48,899 nucleotides of DNA, from assembly GCA_031409515.1 (NCBI GenBank), contig JANNXJ010000054.1:1-48899 (forward strand), written 5' to 3'. The stretch's first letter is position 1. Each line of letters starts with the position of its first letter. Shown one piece after another: positions 1-8,399 of this stretch. A program made the position numbers and the translations under genes. The notes beneath the pieces are model-generated. The model was not told the DNA's origin. It saw nothing but the letters and a program-made list of their open reading frames with translations, and did not search any database. This DNA comes from SHZI01 sp031409515 (lineage in GTDB: Bacteria > Pseudomonadota > Gammaproteobacteria > Steroidobacterales > GCA-2729495).

Positions 1-30
1 CCGTGGTCAAGGTAATCATAAAGTAGTTGG

Positions 31-64
31 ATCCCCTACCGAGCGGACGCTCGGCGTTAGGGAT
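31..64. repeat. Imperfect inverted repeat / hairpin
   Basis: The arms 'atccccta' and 'tagggat' enclose a second pair, 'ccgagcg' and 'cgctcgg', around a very short loop. The structure could be a terminator without a T-run, or the outer end of a recombination site. The right arm contains a GTTAGG-like core, but no matching partner is visible because the window starts here. Confidence 0.4.
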
Positions 65-235
65 GATTGGTCCAGATTGCCACGTTTCCCCGCTCACTCC
101 GCACCCCCCAATCCACTCCGGTCTATGACCAGTGTGCATCCGTGCTGTAGCGTCGGCCCGCGCCGCCCCTGCGCTTGGAAAACTTCGTGCAAAAGGAATA
201 TCCGTGGAGCCGAACGGCCCCAGAATCCACTCGCA

Positions 236-273
236 GCCAAGCCGCCAAGCCGCCAAGCCGCCAAGCCGCCAAG
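236..273. repeat. 8-bp tandem repeat (gccaagcc)
   Basis: Four exact copies of gccaagcc and a partial fifth run head to tail. No gene is associated, and slippage would explain it. Confidence 0.85.
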
Positions 274-676
274 AATGGTCGGCCCATCCAGCAATCGTGC
301 CATGGTTCCCCCCGTTCGGATCGACGCAGAGTCGAGACCGTCGTCGAGGAGCCCCACTCTCCTCTTCCCCATCCACATCGATCATTTCGATCGTGTGGAT
401 TGAGACTTGATAGCACGTTCGTCGACGCCGCCGCAAGGCAGCTAGACGAGATTTCACCTTCCCGACACAAAGGCGCCCGTCGAATGAAAACGCCCGGTTG
501 CCAAGAGACGGTCTGCGTTTACTGGCAAACACCGACCCGCATCCTTGATCCAGCGTGCGACGGCTCTGCCGGGCCGGTCAGCCTTCCTTTGGACCGTTGA
601 GAGGCCGAGACGTGGGCTGTCAAAGGGGAGAAGACGGGATCCGGGACCGTGCCCGAGCGGTCGATGACTCCCCCGG

Positions 677-1669
677 CTAGCGGAGACCCTTGGCCTCCAG
701 GTAACCGCCAAGCCAGGAGTCGTCCTGATCCGGTGGACTCTGCAAGGCGGGCGGCCCCATGCCGATCCGATACTCCTGAGTCCAGTAGCCCGTCACGGTC
801 AAGACGTGCCCCACTGCATCGCTGGTGATCCGCAGGAGCAGGTTGTCGAGGCCGGGATCTTCCATCGCGGCGCCCCACACGCTGATGCCCCCGGAACACT
901 CACCACCGTTGGTGTTGTCCCGGCAGCGGTAATCGGCCATGACGGCCGTGGTCTGCGCGCCGACATTGCCGCCCAGAGCCGCGCTACGCCCGACCGGCGC
1001 GCTGCTCGTCGCCGCCCACAGTCCTGCGCCCCACTTGCCGTCGCTCGTCAGTGCCGCCGCCGCGCTCGGAAAGCAGTCGGCGCGGTCGGCCTGGCGACAC
1101 AGGCGGCTCGGGAAGCCCCGGCTTGCCACGATGTACTCCACGCCGCCGCTAGGCGTCGGCACCGCGGTGCTCACCCGCGTCGGCGCCAAGGTATGCGTCA
1201 GGCTTGACCAGGTCTCGATCGCGCGCAGTCGTTTCGAATCCGCCGAGGTCCGCGTCACCAGACTGCGGGCCGCCGGCCCGACCACCAGGGTGCCACTCAC
1301 GGTGTCGTCATCCAGGGACTTGGTGCCAGCGCGGTCAATGGCAAGGGTCCCGCGCAGCGTCGGCGCCACCCGGGCGTCGTTCGCCGCCGGCACGTAACTC
1401 AGCTCCGTCTCGGGACTGTCCGGGCGGTAGTAGACCGCACTGGCTGTCGGGCCGACCCACGGAATGGCGGCCCCGGCAATAGTCGGGTGGGCGTTCTCGT
1501 AGGAGCAGTCCACCCGGTAGTAGAACAGCGAGACGTGGAGACAGCCGTTCTCTTGGGCGGTACTGAAGGTGCCCACAATCTCCGTGACGACCGGCTGGGC
1601 AGGCAACCGGGCCGTGCCGAACGCACCGATGGCGAGCAGTAGCCAGACTCGGGGGCGGGGGTGCGGCAC
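677..1669 (-). CDS. Exported protein of unknown function (330 aa)
   Basis: I do not recognise a family. The GTG start at 1669 is chosen because a GAGG sits 8 nt upstream and because it puts a signal-peptide-like segment (basic residues, then WLLLAIGAFGTARLPAQ) at the N-terminus; the frame stays open to a TTG at 1750. The mature part holds several cysteines and no predicted membrane segment, which suggests a periplasmic or secreted, disulfide-bonded protein. It is transcribed away from the DUF411 gene pair. Exported status is fairly safe; function is unknown. Confidence 0.65.
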   Translation of the reverse strand: MPHPRPRVWLLLAIGAFGTARLPAQPVVTEIVGTFSTAQENGCLHVSLFYYRVDCSYENAHPTIAGAAIPWVGPTASAVYYRPDSPETELSYVPAANDARVAPTLRGTLAIDRAGTKSLDDDTVSGTLVVGPAARSLVTRTSADSKRLRAIETWSSLTHTLAPTRVSTAVPTPSGGVEYIVASRGFPSRLCRQADRADCFPSAAAALTSDGKWGAGLWAATSSAPVGRSAALGGNVGAQTTAVMADYRCRDNTNGGECSGGISVWGAAMEDPGLDNLLLRITSDAVGHVLTVTGYWTQEYRIGMGPPALQSPPDQDDSWLGGYLEAKGLR

Positions 1670-2093
1670 GGAGGAGTCCTCAAATATGCCGGGGCGTGGC
1701 GCGGACGGTGTCGGGGAAAGTCCAGGCGGAGGGCTAAACCGGATCGACAAGCCGGCGCTGCTGAGCGGTGAAACGTAACGGTGCGACGGGGGTGAGTCAA
1801 GCGCAGGCGGGCGGCACGTCGGGCGCGAACGGAGCCCACAGAACCGCTAGGCGTTCGGGCCTTCTGAGCGCCCTGGCGGTGGGTCCGTCACCCCAACCAG
1901 TGCTGTCGAGCTTCAGCGCGCCTTCACTCTCGGCAATCGCGCAGCCGCGAAGACGACGCTTGACACGCGGCGCGGGCAGGGACTAGCGTCAGCCTCGAAC
2001 CGTCGGGCGTTGACGGTCTGGTCCAGCACGGCAGGCGGCGCTCAACGCGGGCCGTCTTGGGTTAGGGCAACCCGCACTCGGGAGAATTCGGTC
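1670..2093. other. Intergenic region between divergent exported-protein genes
   Basis: This is the space between the minus-strand exported protein and the plus-strand small periplasmic protein. It must hold both promoters, but I see no clear -35/-10 pair and no RNA gene or repeat. Confidence 0.4.
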
Positions 2094-2456
2094 ATGCCAA
2101 TCATAAAGAACAACCGCCGGCTACCCGCCTACTTGCTGCTCGCCCTGATCGCGGCCTTGGCCGTCCCGGCGCTGAGTCACGCCAGCGGTCATTGCAAGTT
2201 CAAGGAACTCTCACCGTGGACCAAGCAGTGGTACCCGATGTGCAAGACGCCCGCCACGGCCGCGAACTGCGACGAGTGGGCCATGACCGAGGGCATCAGC
2301 GAAGCCCAGTTTGGGGACGGTGATTGCCCGGCGGCCGGCCTGGTGGGCGCGTGCGCCGTCGACGGGGTGTCCCAGTATTTCTACCAGACGTCGACCGCGG
2401 CGGCCGCCATGGGCTGCGCGCAAGTGAACGGCCAATGGACGCCCCGGCCCGAATGA
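2094..2456 (+). CDS. Small cysteine-containing exported protein (120 aa)
   Basis: The ATG at 2094 has GGGAGA 8 nt upstream. The first 28 residues form a typical signal peptide (positive N-terminus, long hydrophobic core, cleavage near SHA-SG). The mature protein of about 92 residues has six cysteines, which suggests disulfides or metal binding. Its TGA stop overlaps the ATG of the DUF411 gene (ATGA at 2453-2456), so the two are probably translated together and may share a metal-related role in the periplasm. The family is not recognised. Confidence 0.65.
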   Translation: MPIIKNNRRLPAYLLLALIAALAVPALSHASGHCKFKELSPWTKQWYPMCKTPATAANCDEWAMTEGISEAQFGDGDCPAAGLVGACAVDGVSQYFYQTSTAAAAMGCAQVNGQWTPRPE

Positions 2457-3142
2457 CGAGCCGGCAGCGTCGCGGCCGCGACGTTGGCCCGTGGAGACCC
2501 CTTGGACCAGCCGTGGTCGAGGGCTCGACGGGACGCGGCGGTCGGCCTTTGCACCGCGTCGGGGCAGGCTTTCGGCACGCCACCCGCGTCGCGCTGCTGC
2601 TGCTGGGCCTCGGCGGGTCTGGCCCCCTGATGGCCGTCGAAACGGCCCTGCCCGCGAGCCCCGTGCTGGAGGTGATGAAGTTGCCCACCTGCGGCTGCTG
2701 CGGCACGTGGATTAAATACCTGGAGGCCAGCGGCTTTGTCGTCAAGGCCACTAACGTTCAAGACTTGGTGCCGGTTCGGCAGCAAGCTGGTGTTTCGGAA
2801 GCCATTGCCGGTTGCCACACGGCCTCGATCGACGGCTATGTCATCGAAGGCCACGTCTCCGCCGAGAAGATCCGGCAACTGTTGCGGGACCGTCCCCCGA
2901 TCAAGGGTCTCGTGGTGACCGGCATGCCCCGGGGATCGCCGGGCATGGAGGGGCCTGGGGCCGAGCGCTATGACGTGTTAGCCCTCCAGAACGACGGTAC
3001 CACCACGGTGTACGCCGCGCACGAAGTGGCCGACGGTCCGGCCGATGCCGACGACGGGCTGACGTCGACCGGCGACGGCGCGCCACCGACCGCCGCCCCG
3101 TCCACGGCGACCCACGGTGTGCCGGAAGAACAGGCCCCGTGA
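2453..3142 (+). CDS. DUF411 family putative metal-binding protein
   Basis: Residues 73-155 match the DUF411 family: the motif LPTCGCCGTW near residues 78-86 supplies a Cys-x-Cys-Cys cluster, followed by GCHTASIDGYVIEGHVSA and by GLVVTGMPRGSPGME. Members are small periplasmic proteins often encoded beside copper or other metal-resistance genes. The N-terminus is long but contains a hydrophobic stretch near residues 43-60 that could act as a signal or anchor, so a later start is possible. The C-terminal 60 residues are low complexity (Asp, Thr, Ala, Pro). The start overlaps the preceding gene, which implies coupling. No copper pump or oxidase is nearby. Confidence 0.85.
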   Translation: MTSRQRRGRDVGPWRPLGPAVVEGSTGRGGRPLHRVGAGFRHATRVALLLLGLGGSGPLMAVETALPASPVLEVMKLPTCGCCGTWIKYLEASGFVVKATNVQDLVPVRQQAGVSEAIAGCHTASIDGYVIEGHVSAEKIRQLLRDRPPIKGLVVTGMPRGSPGMEGPGAERYDVLALQNDGTTTVYAAHEVADGPADADDGLTSTGDGAPPTAAPSTATHGVPEEQAP

Positions 3143-3269
3143 GCCCGCGTGGCGCGCGCCGTGGCCCCGGCCAGTGCGTCCCAGCCCGCTAACGAAGCAT
3201 AACCGGGGGTGCGCCCCTCCCGACCGTGCTGACGGCATCGACAGTCCTCCCGCAGGCAGTAATTGAGAC

Positions 3270-4988
3270 ATGTGGAACAGACTTCAGGTCGCGGGATTCC
3301 ATCTGGCGGGACGCTGGGCCTTGCGGCGCTTTGAGCGCCGCCTGAGCGCCGCAACGGAGGTTAATGAGCAAACCCTGGCCGCCATTCTCCGCCACAACCA
3401 AGACACCCACTTCGGCCGGGCCCATGCGTTTGCCGCCATCATTCAGAGCCCAGATCAGCAGGCGGCCTATGGCGAGCGCGTGAGCCTCTCGAGCTACACG
3501 GATTACGAACCCTACATCGAGCGGATTGCCAGTGGCGAGGCCGACGTGCTGTGCGCGGACCCGGTGACCCTCCTGGCCGGAACGTCCGGCACCACCGACC
3601 GACCCAAGCGCATTCCCCGGACGCGCGCCGCGCAAAGTCACCACCTCCTGCTCGTCGTCCTGGCCCAGCAGGCCGTGGTCGATCGCGGCATCGCCGGGGC
3701 TCGTAGTCCCGCGCGCGGGATCAACCTGATGAGCCTCTTTGCACCGCCCCCGCCCGGGACCTCTGAGATCCCACTCATGTCGGGTCTCAATGCCGGGCTG
3801 GGTCGACTGCGCCGACTCATTCCGCTGCTGTGGACCTCTCCCGTGCCGGTGTTTCTGGTCAAACACCAGCCCACGGCGCAGTACCTGCACGCGTTGTTTG
3901 GCTTGCGTCAGCGCACGTCGCTGTATATCGAAACCCCCTTCGCGCCCCAGGTTGTGGCCTGGCTGGCACTGATGGAGCGCCAGCGGGCACGGTTGGTCAA
4001 TGACCTTAGACGCGGCACTATCTCCGAACACTTGGACCTGACCGACAGCCAACGGCAGGCGCTGGCACCGCTGTTGTGGGCGGATCCCCACCGCGCCGCG
4101 GAAGTCGAACAGGCCTTCGCCGAGGGCCAACGCGGGATCCTGCCCCGTCTGTGGCCGACCATGCGTTACATCCGGACGGTCACGTCCGGCAGCTTTGCGC
4201 TCGCCCTGCCCCGCCTCCGCTGGCTGGCCGGGCCGGCCATCCCCATTCAATCGGGGTGCTACTCGTCGTCCGAGGGCATCGTCGGAATGAATCTGCGCAC
4301 GGACGGCAGCAACAACTATGTACTGGCCATTGGGACCGCCTATTTCGAGTTCATCCCCTTCTCCCACTGCGACGACCCGCGGCCGCCAACGGTTCCTCTC
4401 AAGGACCTGCAGGTTGAGCAAGACTACGAGATTGTCATGACCACGCAGGCCGGGCTCTATCGCTACCGCCTGGGGGATGTGGTGCGGGTGAAGGGGTGGC
4501 ACGGCACGGCGCCCGTTCTCGAGTACCGCTGGCGGCGCGGGACCATCTTGAACCTGATCGGCGAGAAAACCACGGAGTGGCACACCCACGCGGCGTTGCA
4601 GGCCACCGTCGCCCGCTGGGTGCCCGACTCAGAGGCCGTCGTCGACTACACCGTGGCGGGTGGCTTTGACGGCGGCATCGGTCAGTACACGTTCTATGTG
4701 GAAGTGCGCGACGACGCCTCCAGAGCCCAGCTGGCCACCGAGGGCGTGAGTGCGTTCCTGGACGAATCCTTGGGGAGCGTCAATCGCCTCTACCACCATT
4801 TGGGCCGCCAGGCCGAGCGCCTGGCCTCGGCGCGGCTGCGGATCGTGCGGCCGGGGACCTTTGACGCCGTGGCCCAGGCCCAACTCGTGCGGGCCGGGGG
4901 CATCAGCCCGACGCAAATCAAGACACCGCGGGTCGTCACGGCCCCGGACCAGTTGGCCATCCTCGAAGGCCAGTCGGCGCCACACTAA
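3270..4988 (+). CDS. GH3 family acyl-adenylate/amidotransferase-like protein
   Basis: This 572-residue protein has the layout of the GH3 family (named after plant auxin-responsive GH3), which belongs to the ANL adenylating enzymes. The ATP-binding loop is LLAGTSGTTDRPKRIP near residues 101-116, and a later segment around GCYSSSEGIVGMN fits the second adenylation motif. Plant members join amino acids to jasmonate or auxin; bacterial substrates are mostly unknown. It is followed 19 nt later by the TANGO2-like gene in the same direction, so the two probably share a transcript. There is no clear Shine-Dalgarno before the ATG. Confidence 0.85.
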   Translation: MWNRLQVAGFHLAGRWALRRFERRLSAATEVNEQTLAAILRHNQDTHFGRAHAFAAIIQSPDQQAAYGERVSLSSYTDYEPYIERIASGEADVLCADPVTLLAGTSGTTDRPKRIPRTRAAQSHHLLLVVLAQQAVVDRGIAGARSPARGINLMSLFAPPPPGTSEIPLMSGLNAGLGRLRRLIPLLWTSPVPVFLVKHQPTAQYLHALFGLRQRTSLYIETPFAPQVVAWLALMERQRARLVNDLRRGTISEHLDLTDSQRQALAPLLWADPHRAAEVEQAFAEGQRGILPRLWPTMRYIRTVTSGSFALALPRLRWLAGPAIPIQSGCYSSSEGIVGMNLRTDGSNNYVLAIGTAYFEFIPFSHCDDPRPPTVPLKDLQVEQDYEIVMTTQAGLYRYRLGDVVRVKGWHGTAPVLEYRWRRGTILNLIGEKTTEWHTHAALQATVARWVPDSEAVVDYTVAGGFDGGIGQYTFYVEVRDDASRAQLATEGVSAFLDESLGSVNRLYHHLGRQAERLASARLRIVRPGTFDAVAQAQLVRAGGISPTQIKTPRVVTAPDQLAILEGQSAPH

Positions 4989-5007
4989 CGCCTTCCGGGA
5001 GTGCCGC

Positions 5008-5832
5008 ATGTGCCTGGTCGGAATCGCGTGGCACGCCCACCCCCACTGGCCGCTCGTCCTCCTGGCCAATCGGGACGAACTCCACAGGCGGCCCTCCGCG
5101 GCCGCTGCGTGGTGGGCCGAGGCCCCGGATGTGGTCGGGGGGCGGGACGCCGTAACCGGGGGCAGCTGGCAGGCGATGCATCGGAACGGCCGGTTCGCCG
5201 TGGTTATCAACCTGGCGAGCGCGGACCCCCGTCCTGGTCAACACCAACCCCGGGGCGCCTTGGTGCGCGAATGGGTCACTGGCAATGCCGAGGCAGAACC
5301 CTACCTGGAACGCACGTGGGCGACGGGGGCCGCCTACCGCGGCTTTTTGCTACTCCTCAGCGACGGGGCGCACTGTTATGGGATGAGCTCCGCCGCCAAT
5401 GGTATCCCCCGTCGCTGGACGCTTAGTCCCGGCATTGCTGCGTTCAGCAACGATGGCGATGCCGGCCCCCGCTGGCCGAAGGTCGCCTTTCTCGAACAGC
5501 GCTTGGGCCGGCTGTTGGCCCAGAGGGAGCTCGACCAGGCAGCGCTGTTCGACCTTCTGGCCGTGCGCCAAGTACCGCCCCCGCCCGAACCCGAGCCAAC
5601 GGGATTCAAGGTCAGCAGTCAACCGTTCGTCGTTGGCCGCGACTATGGCACTCGCTCCTCCACCGTGGTCATCGTCGCGCCGTCCGGCGCGGCGGAATTT
5701 GCGGAGCGGCGTTTTGACCCGACCGGCGCACTGACGGGGGATTGGCAGACTCGGTTCGCGATCGCGAACCCGCGGTACAGTTCATCGACAACAGACTTGA
5801 TCTCGCGCCAAGGGCCGGCTGCACCCGCGTAG
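5008..5832 (+). CDS. TANGO2/NRDE family protein
   Basis: The 274-residue product starts MCLVGIAW and carries the family-defining NRDE motif at residues 21-24. Cys2 right after the start Met fits the suggested Ntn-hydrolase-like fold of this family, in which that residue could be the nucleophile after Met removal. The ATG at 5008 is chosen because everything upstream in frame lies inside the GH3 gene. The molecular role of bacterial members is not settled; the eukaryotic homologue has been linked to acyl-CoA and haem handling. Confidence 0.85.
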   Translation: MCLVGIAWHAHPHWPLVLLANRDELHRRPSAAAAWWAEAPDVVGGRDAVTGGSWQAMHRNGRFAVVINLASADPRPGQHQPRGALVREWVTGNAEAEPYLERTWATGAAYRGFLLLLSDGAHCYGMSSAANGIPRRWTLSPGIAAFSNDGDAGPRWPKVAFLEQRLGRLLAQRELDQAALFDLLAVRQVPPPPEPEPTGFKVSSQPFVVGRDYGTRSSTVVIVAPSGAAEFAERRFDPTGALTGDWQTRFAIANPRYSSSTTDLISRQGPAAPA

Positions 5833-6101
5833 AGCAGTGGGCGCACCGTTTAAGACGGGTTTCGCCGCCCGGTGTCAGCCGAGCCCAGCTCTGTGGGCGA
5901 GGACATCGCCATGGCGACGGCACTTCTGCGCCGCCCGGCGTCGCTGCTCCGCAGACTGCCAACCGCATCCGGTGGGCGCGTCTAGATCGGGGAGCAAGAG
6001 GGCTGGGTTGAGGTATTGTCAGGTCGTGATGACGCCCACTCACGATCGGGCAGCAGCCGTATCCCGGACTGTCCAACAGATCTGCAGTTTAGGAACTCAC
6101 C

Positions 6102-7130
6102 ATGCGCATCCAGGTCATCCTCGAACCCAACCTCACGCCCGACGAGGTGGTCGAACTGGGCCTGCTGGCCGAAGCCCAGGGCATCGACGCGGTCTGGATC
6201 CAAAACTACGCGACGGGACCGGACCCCTTCATGACCTTGGTGCCGCTGGCACGCGCCTCTCGCCGCATACGGCTCGGGGTCGTGGTCGTCAGTCCGCAGG
6301 AACTGCACCCGCTCAAGCTGGCCACGTCGCTGCTGACTCTGCACGAATTCTCCAAGGGACGGGCCTCGGTCGTCATCGGGCGCGGCGGCGAGTGGTTGGG
6401 GGTCATGCGCGGCGACTTTACGCCGCGGGTGGCGGCGTTGAAGGATGCGCTGGCCATCGTCCGGCAGGCAGCCCAGGGTGGCGGTTCCAACCGGCCGATG
6501 GGCTATGAAGGGACTCACTACCAAGCACGCTTCTACCGCACGCCCTGGCGGACCGAGCGGGGCCCAGCCCTGGTCTACGCCGGGGTCACCAAGAACCGCA
6601 TGCTCGCCATGGCCGCGCAAACGGGCGACGGCATCCTGCTCGCGGATCTCGGTCTCCCGCGGGTGGTCGCCGAGCGGCTCACGGTCGTCGAAGTCGCCCG
6701 AATCGAAGCGGCCAGACCCCGGGACCAGCTCCGCCTTAGCAACTTCGTCGGCTGGCACGTCAAAACCGATGCCGACGCGAGCGCCGCGGAGGGACGCCGA
6801 GAGCTGATCATCCGTGCGTGGCTCTCGCCAGACTGGTTGCGCCCCTTCCTCACGCCGGACGAGAACGCCTTCGTCCAGGCGCACAAGCGCGTTTTCGTCG
6901 CGGCCTACCGCAAAAAGTCTCCCGTACTGGACGGTATTCCCGACGACCTGGTGCGCAAGCTGATTGAGGGCTTGACGATCTCGGGAACAACTGACAACTT
7001 CGAGCCCGTTTTGGCGCGCATCCGTGACTTTGCCGCCACGGGGCTCGACGAATTAGCCCTGCGCCTTCACGACGATCCGGCGCGGTCGATCCGGATCATC
7101 GGCGAGCGCGTCGTCCCTCACTTTCAGTAG
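6102..7130 (+). CDS. LLM class (luciferase-like) flavin-dependent oxidoreductase
   Basis: The 342-residue protein has the TIM-barrel pattern of bacterial luciferase-like and F420/FMN oxidoreductases: the N-terminal strand MRIQVILEPN, then LAEAQGIDAVWIQNY, the segment RIRLGVVVVSP, and later VYAGVTKNRMLAMAAQTGDGIL. An AGGA lies 8-9 nt before the ATG. Cofactor (FMN or F420) and substrate cannot be read from sequence. It stands alone in its own transcription unit among element cargo. Confidence 0.8.
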   Translation: MRIQVILEPNLTPDEVVELGLLAEAQGIDAVWIQNYATGPDPFMTLVPLARASRRIRLGVVVVSPQELHPLKLATSLLTLHEFSKGRASVVIGRGGEWLGVMRGDFTPRVAALKDALAIVRQAAQGGGSNRPMGYEGTHYQARFYRTPWRTERGPALVYAGVTKNRMLAMAAQTGDGILLADLGLPRVVAERLTVVEVARIEAARPRDQLRLSNFVGWHVKTDADASAAEGRRELIIRAWLSPDWLRPFLTPDENAFVQAHKRVFVAAYRKKSPVLDGIPDDLVRKLIEGLTISGTTDNFEPVLARIRDFAATGLDELALRLHDDPARSIRIIGERVVPHFQ

Positions 7131-7566
7131 GGCGTCGCCGCTAGTACTCCGCGACTCCGGTGCCGCCCCTCTGACACGGCGGGAAGGCCGCATCCGGTGC
7201 GGAACAATTTAGTTTCTGAGCCACGATCGTGTAACAAGTGGCCCGATGGCGCTGAGTTACGACTACGGCGACAGCCTTCGCGAACGGCCAACCTGCCTGG
7301 AATCGTGATTGCCCGGCACCACAGCGCGGACCGATTGACCCCTGCGAAACGCGGGGACTGTCCAATGAGTCTTGGAAATCAGAGCTTGTCGACGACCCCG
7401 GTCTAGCGATGCAGACTGCCGTCGCACGAGACGTTCCATCTTCGTGGCGATGAGACGTATGCCCGGCGCCTGCAGGTGCCGCGGTTGCCAACCCTTCCGG
7501 ACCGCCCCCCACAAGGACCCGTCCGCGCCTGAAAACGGCGCACACTCAGGACCGACCAACCACCCG
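7131..7566. other. Intergenic region, convergent gene ends
   Basis: The region separates the 3' ends of the LLM gene and of the exported protein on the other strand. No conserved frame, RNA gene or clear terminator hairpin with a T-run was seen. Confidence 0.4.
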
Positions 7567-8268
7567 CTAGGGTCCCGGTGGAGGGTCGCTGCTGGGGGTG
7601 GACTCCGGGGGCACCGGGTCCAGGAACTGGGCCCGGACCGGGCCGTCCCGGGTCCCCAACTCAACCAGCAGCGTTACCGACTGCCCGGGTGCGCGGGAGA
7701 AGGTGGCAAGCACTTCGCCCGAGCCGGCGACCCGATCCGGCGGGGGCGCAATGGGGTCGATGTTGACCCCGGCCCACCGCAGTGGCGGCGCGTCGTCCAC
7801 GGGCAGATTGGACCAGCGCAGGACCAGGGAGAAGTCACCATAGCCGACCAGGGGCGCGGCAGGCTGGAGGGTGAACGAGCCCGCGTTGACGCACGGCCAG
7901 AAGTCCCTCGTCTCGGCCACGGGGAGGCGATTCGCCACGTACCAAGCCGCCGGCTCCGGCGCCAGCCGCCGCCCAGCAAGTAGCGGTGAGGCGCGAACGG
8001 CGGACCGGAACTCGGTGTAGTCCAAGCCCGCCGTGAGCAGCTTCCGTACCGATTCCGGGAAACCGTCCAAGTCAGTGGCCGTGAGGCGCGCGAAGCGCTC
8101 GGGCGACAGCGCCTGCAAGGCCACGGCTCGGGTGCGTTCGTCGGCTGCCGCCGTGGGCAGGGGGAGCGTATCGAGGCAGTGAAGGGGGATGTGGAGGTCG
8201 TCGGACGCGCCCTGAGCAGGGCCGATGGCGAACACCAGCAAGACAATCGCGGTACCCCGGGCACGCAC
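7567..8268 (-). CDS. Exported protein of unknown function (233 aa)
   Basis: The GTG start at 8268 lies just after a GAGGTGAT sequence. Residues 1-20 form a signal peptide ending near PAQGA. The mature chain has two cysteines (LHCLD and WPCVN) and a proline- and serine-rich C-terminus. I do not recognise a domain. It lies directly downstream of the relaxase gene on the same strand with a gap of about 130 nt, so it may be read through from the mobilization operon, or be cargo at its end. Confidence 0.55.
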   Translation of the reverse strand: MRARGTAIVLLVFAIGPAQGASDDLHIPLHCLDTLPLPTAAADERTRAVALQALSPERFARLTATDLDGFPESVRKLLTAGLDYTEFRSAVRASPLLAGRRLAPEPAAWYVANRLPVAETRDFWPCVNAGSFTLQPAAPLVGYGDFSLVLRWSNLPVDDAPPLRWAGVNIDPIAPPPDRVAGSGEVLATFSRAPGQSVTLLVELGTRDGPVRAQFLDPVPPESTPSSDPPPGP

Positions 8269-8399
8269 ACCATCACCTCAGCCTGAATCTCCGTTGGCGA
8301 CTATGCCGACACTCGCCGCCGATTAGAAGTGGGACGGTCACCGGGCCACGGGCCCGACGCCGGTGCGGGCGGTCCGGCGGCGGCGCCGACGGAAACCCC

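Larger units (their letters stand above)
1..676. other. Left-edge region without a recognised gene
   Basis: I see no convincing coding region here; the open frames are short, overlap on both strands and have no recognisable family. The stretch holds an imperfect inverted repeat at 31-64 and a short tandem repeat at 236-273, described separately. It lies downstream of the minus-strand exported-protein gene that ends at 677 and probably belongs to the mobile element. Confidence 0.5.

Noticed and set aside
31..64. GTTAGG-containing inverted repeat as an integron attC end
   Set aside because: The core does not fit the GTTRRRY consensus fully, no partner box is visible and there is no integron integrase. 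Similar 'gcgttag' strings at 21970 and 23510 also lack partner boxes.
123..711. Several 70-140 codon frames at the left edge
   Set aside because: They overlap in many frames, cross a tandem repeat and show no protein-like composition.
3189..4589. 466-codon minus-strand frame opposite the GH3 gene
   Set aside because: It is the mirror of a clearly recognised GH3 coding region; its sequence has no family pattern.
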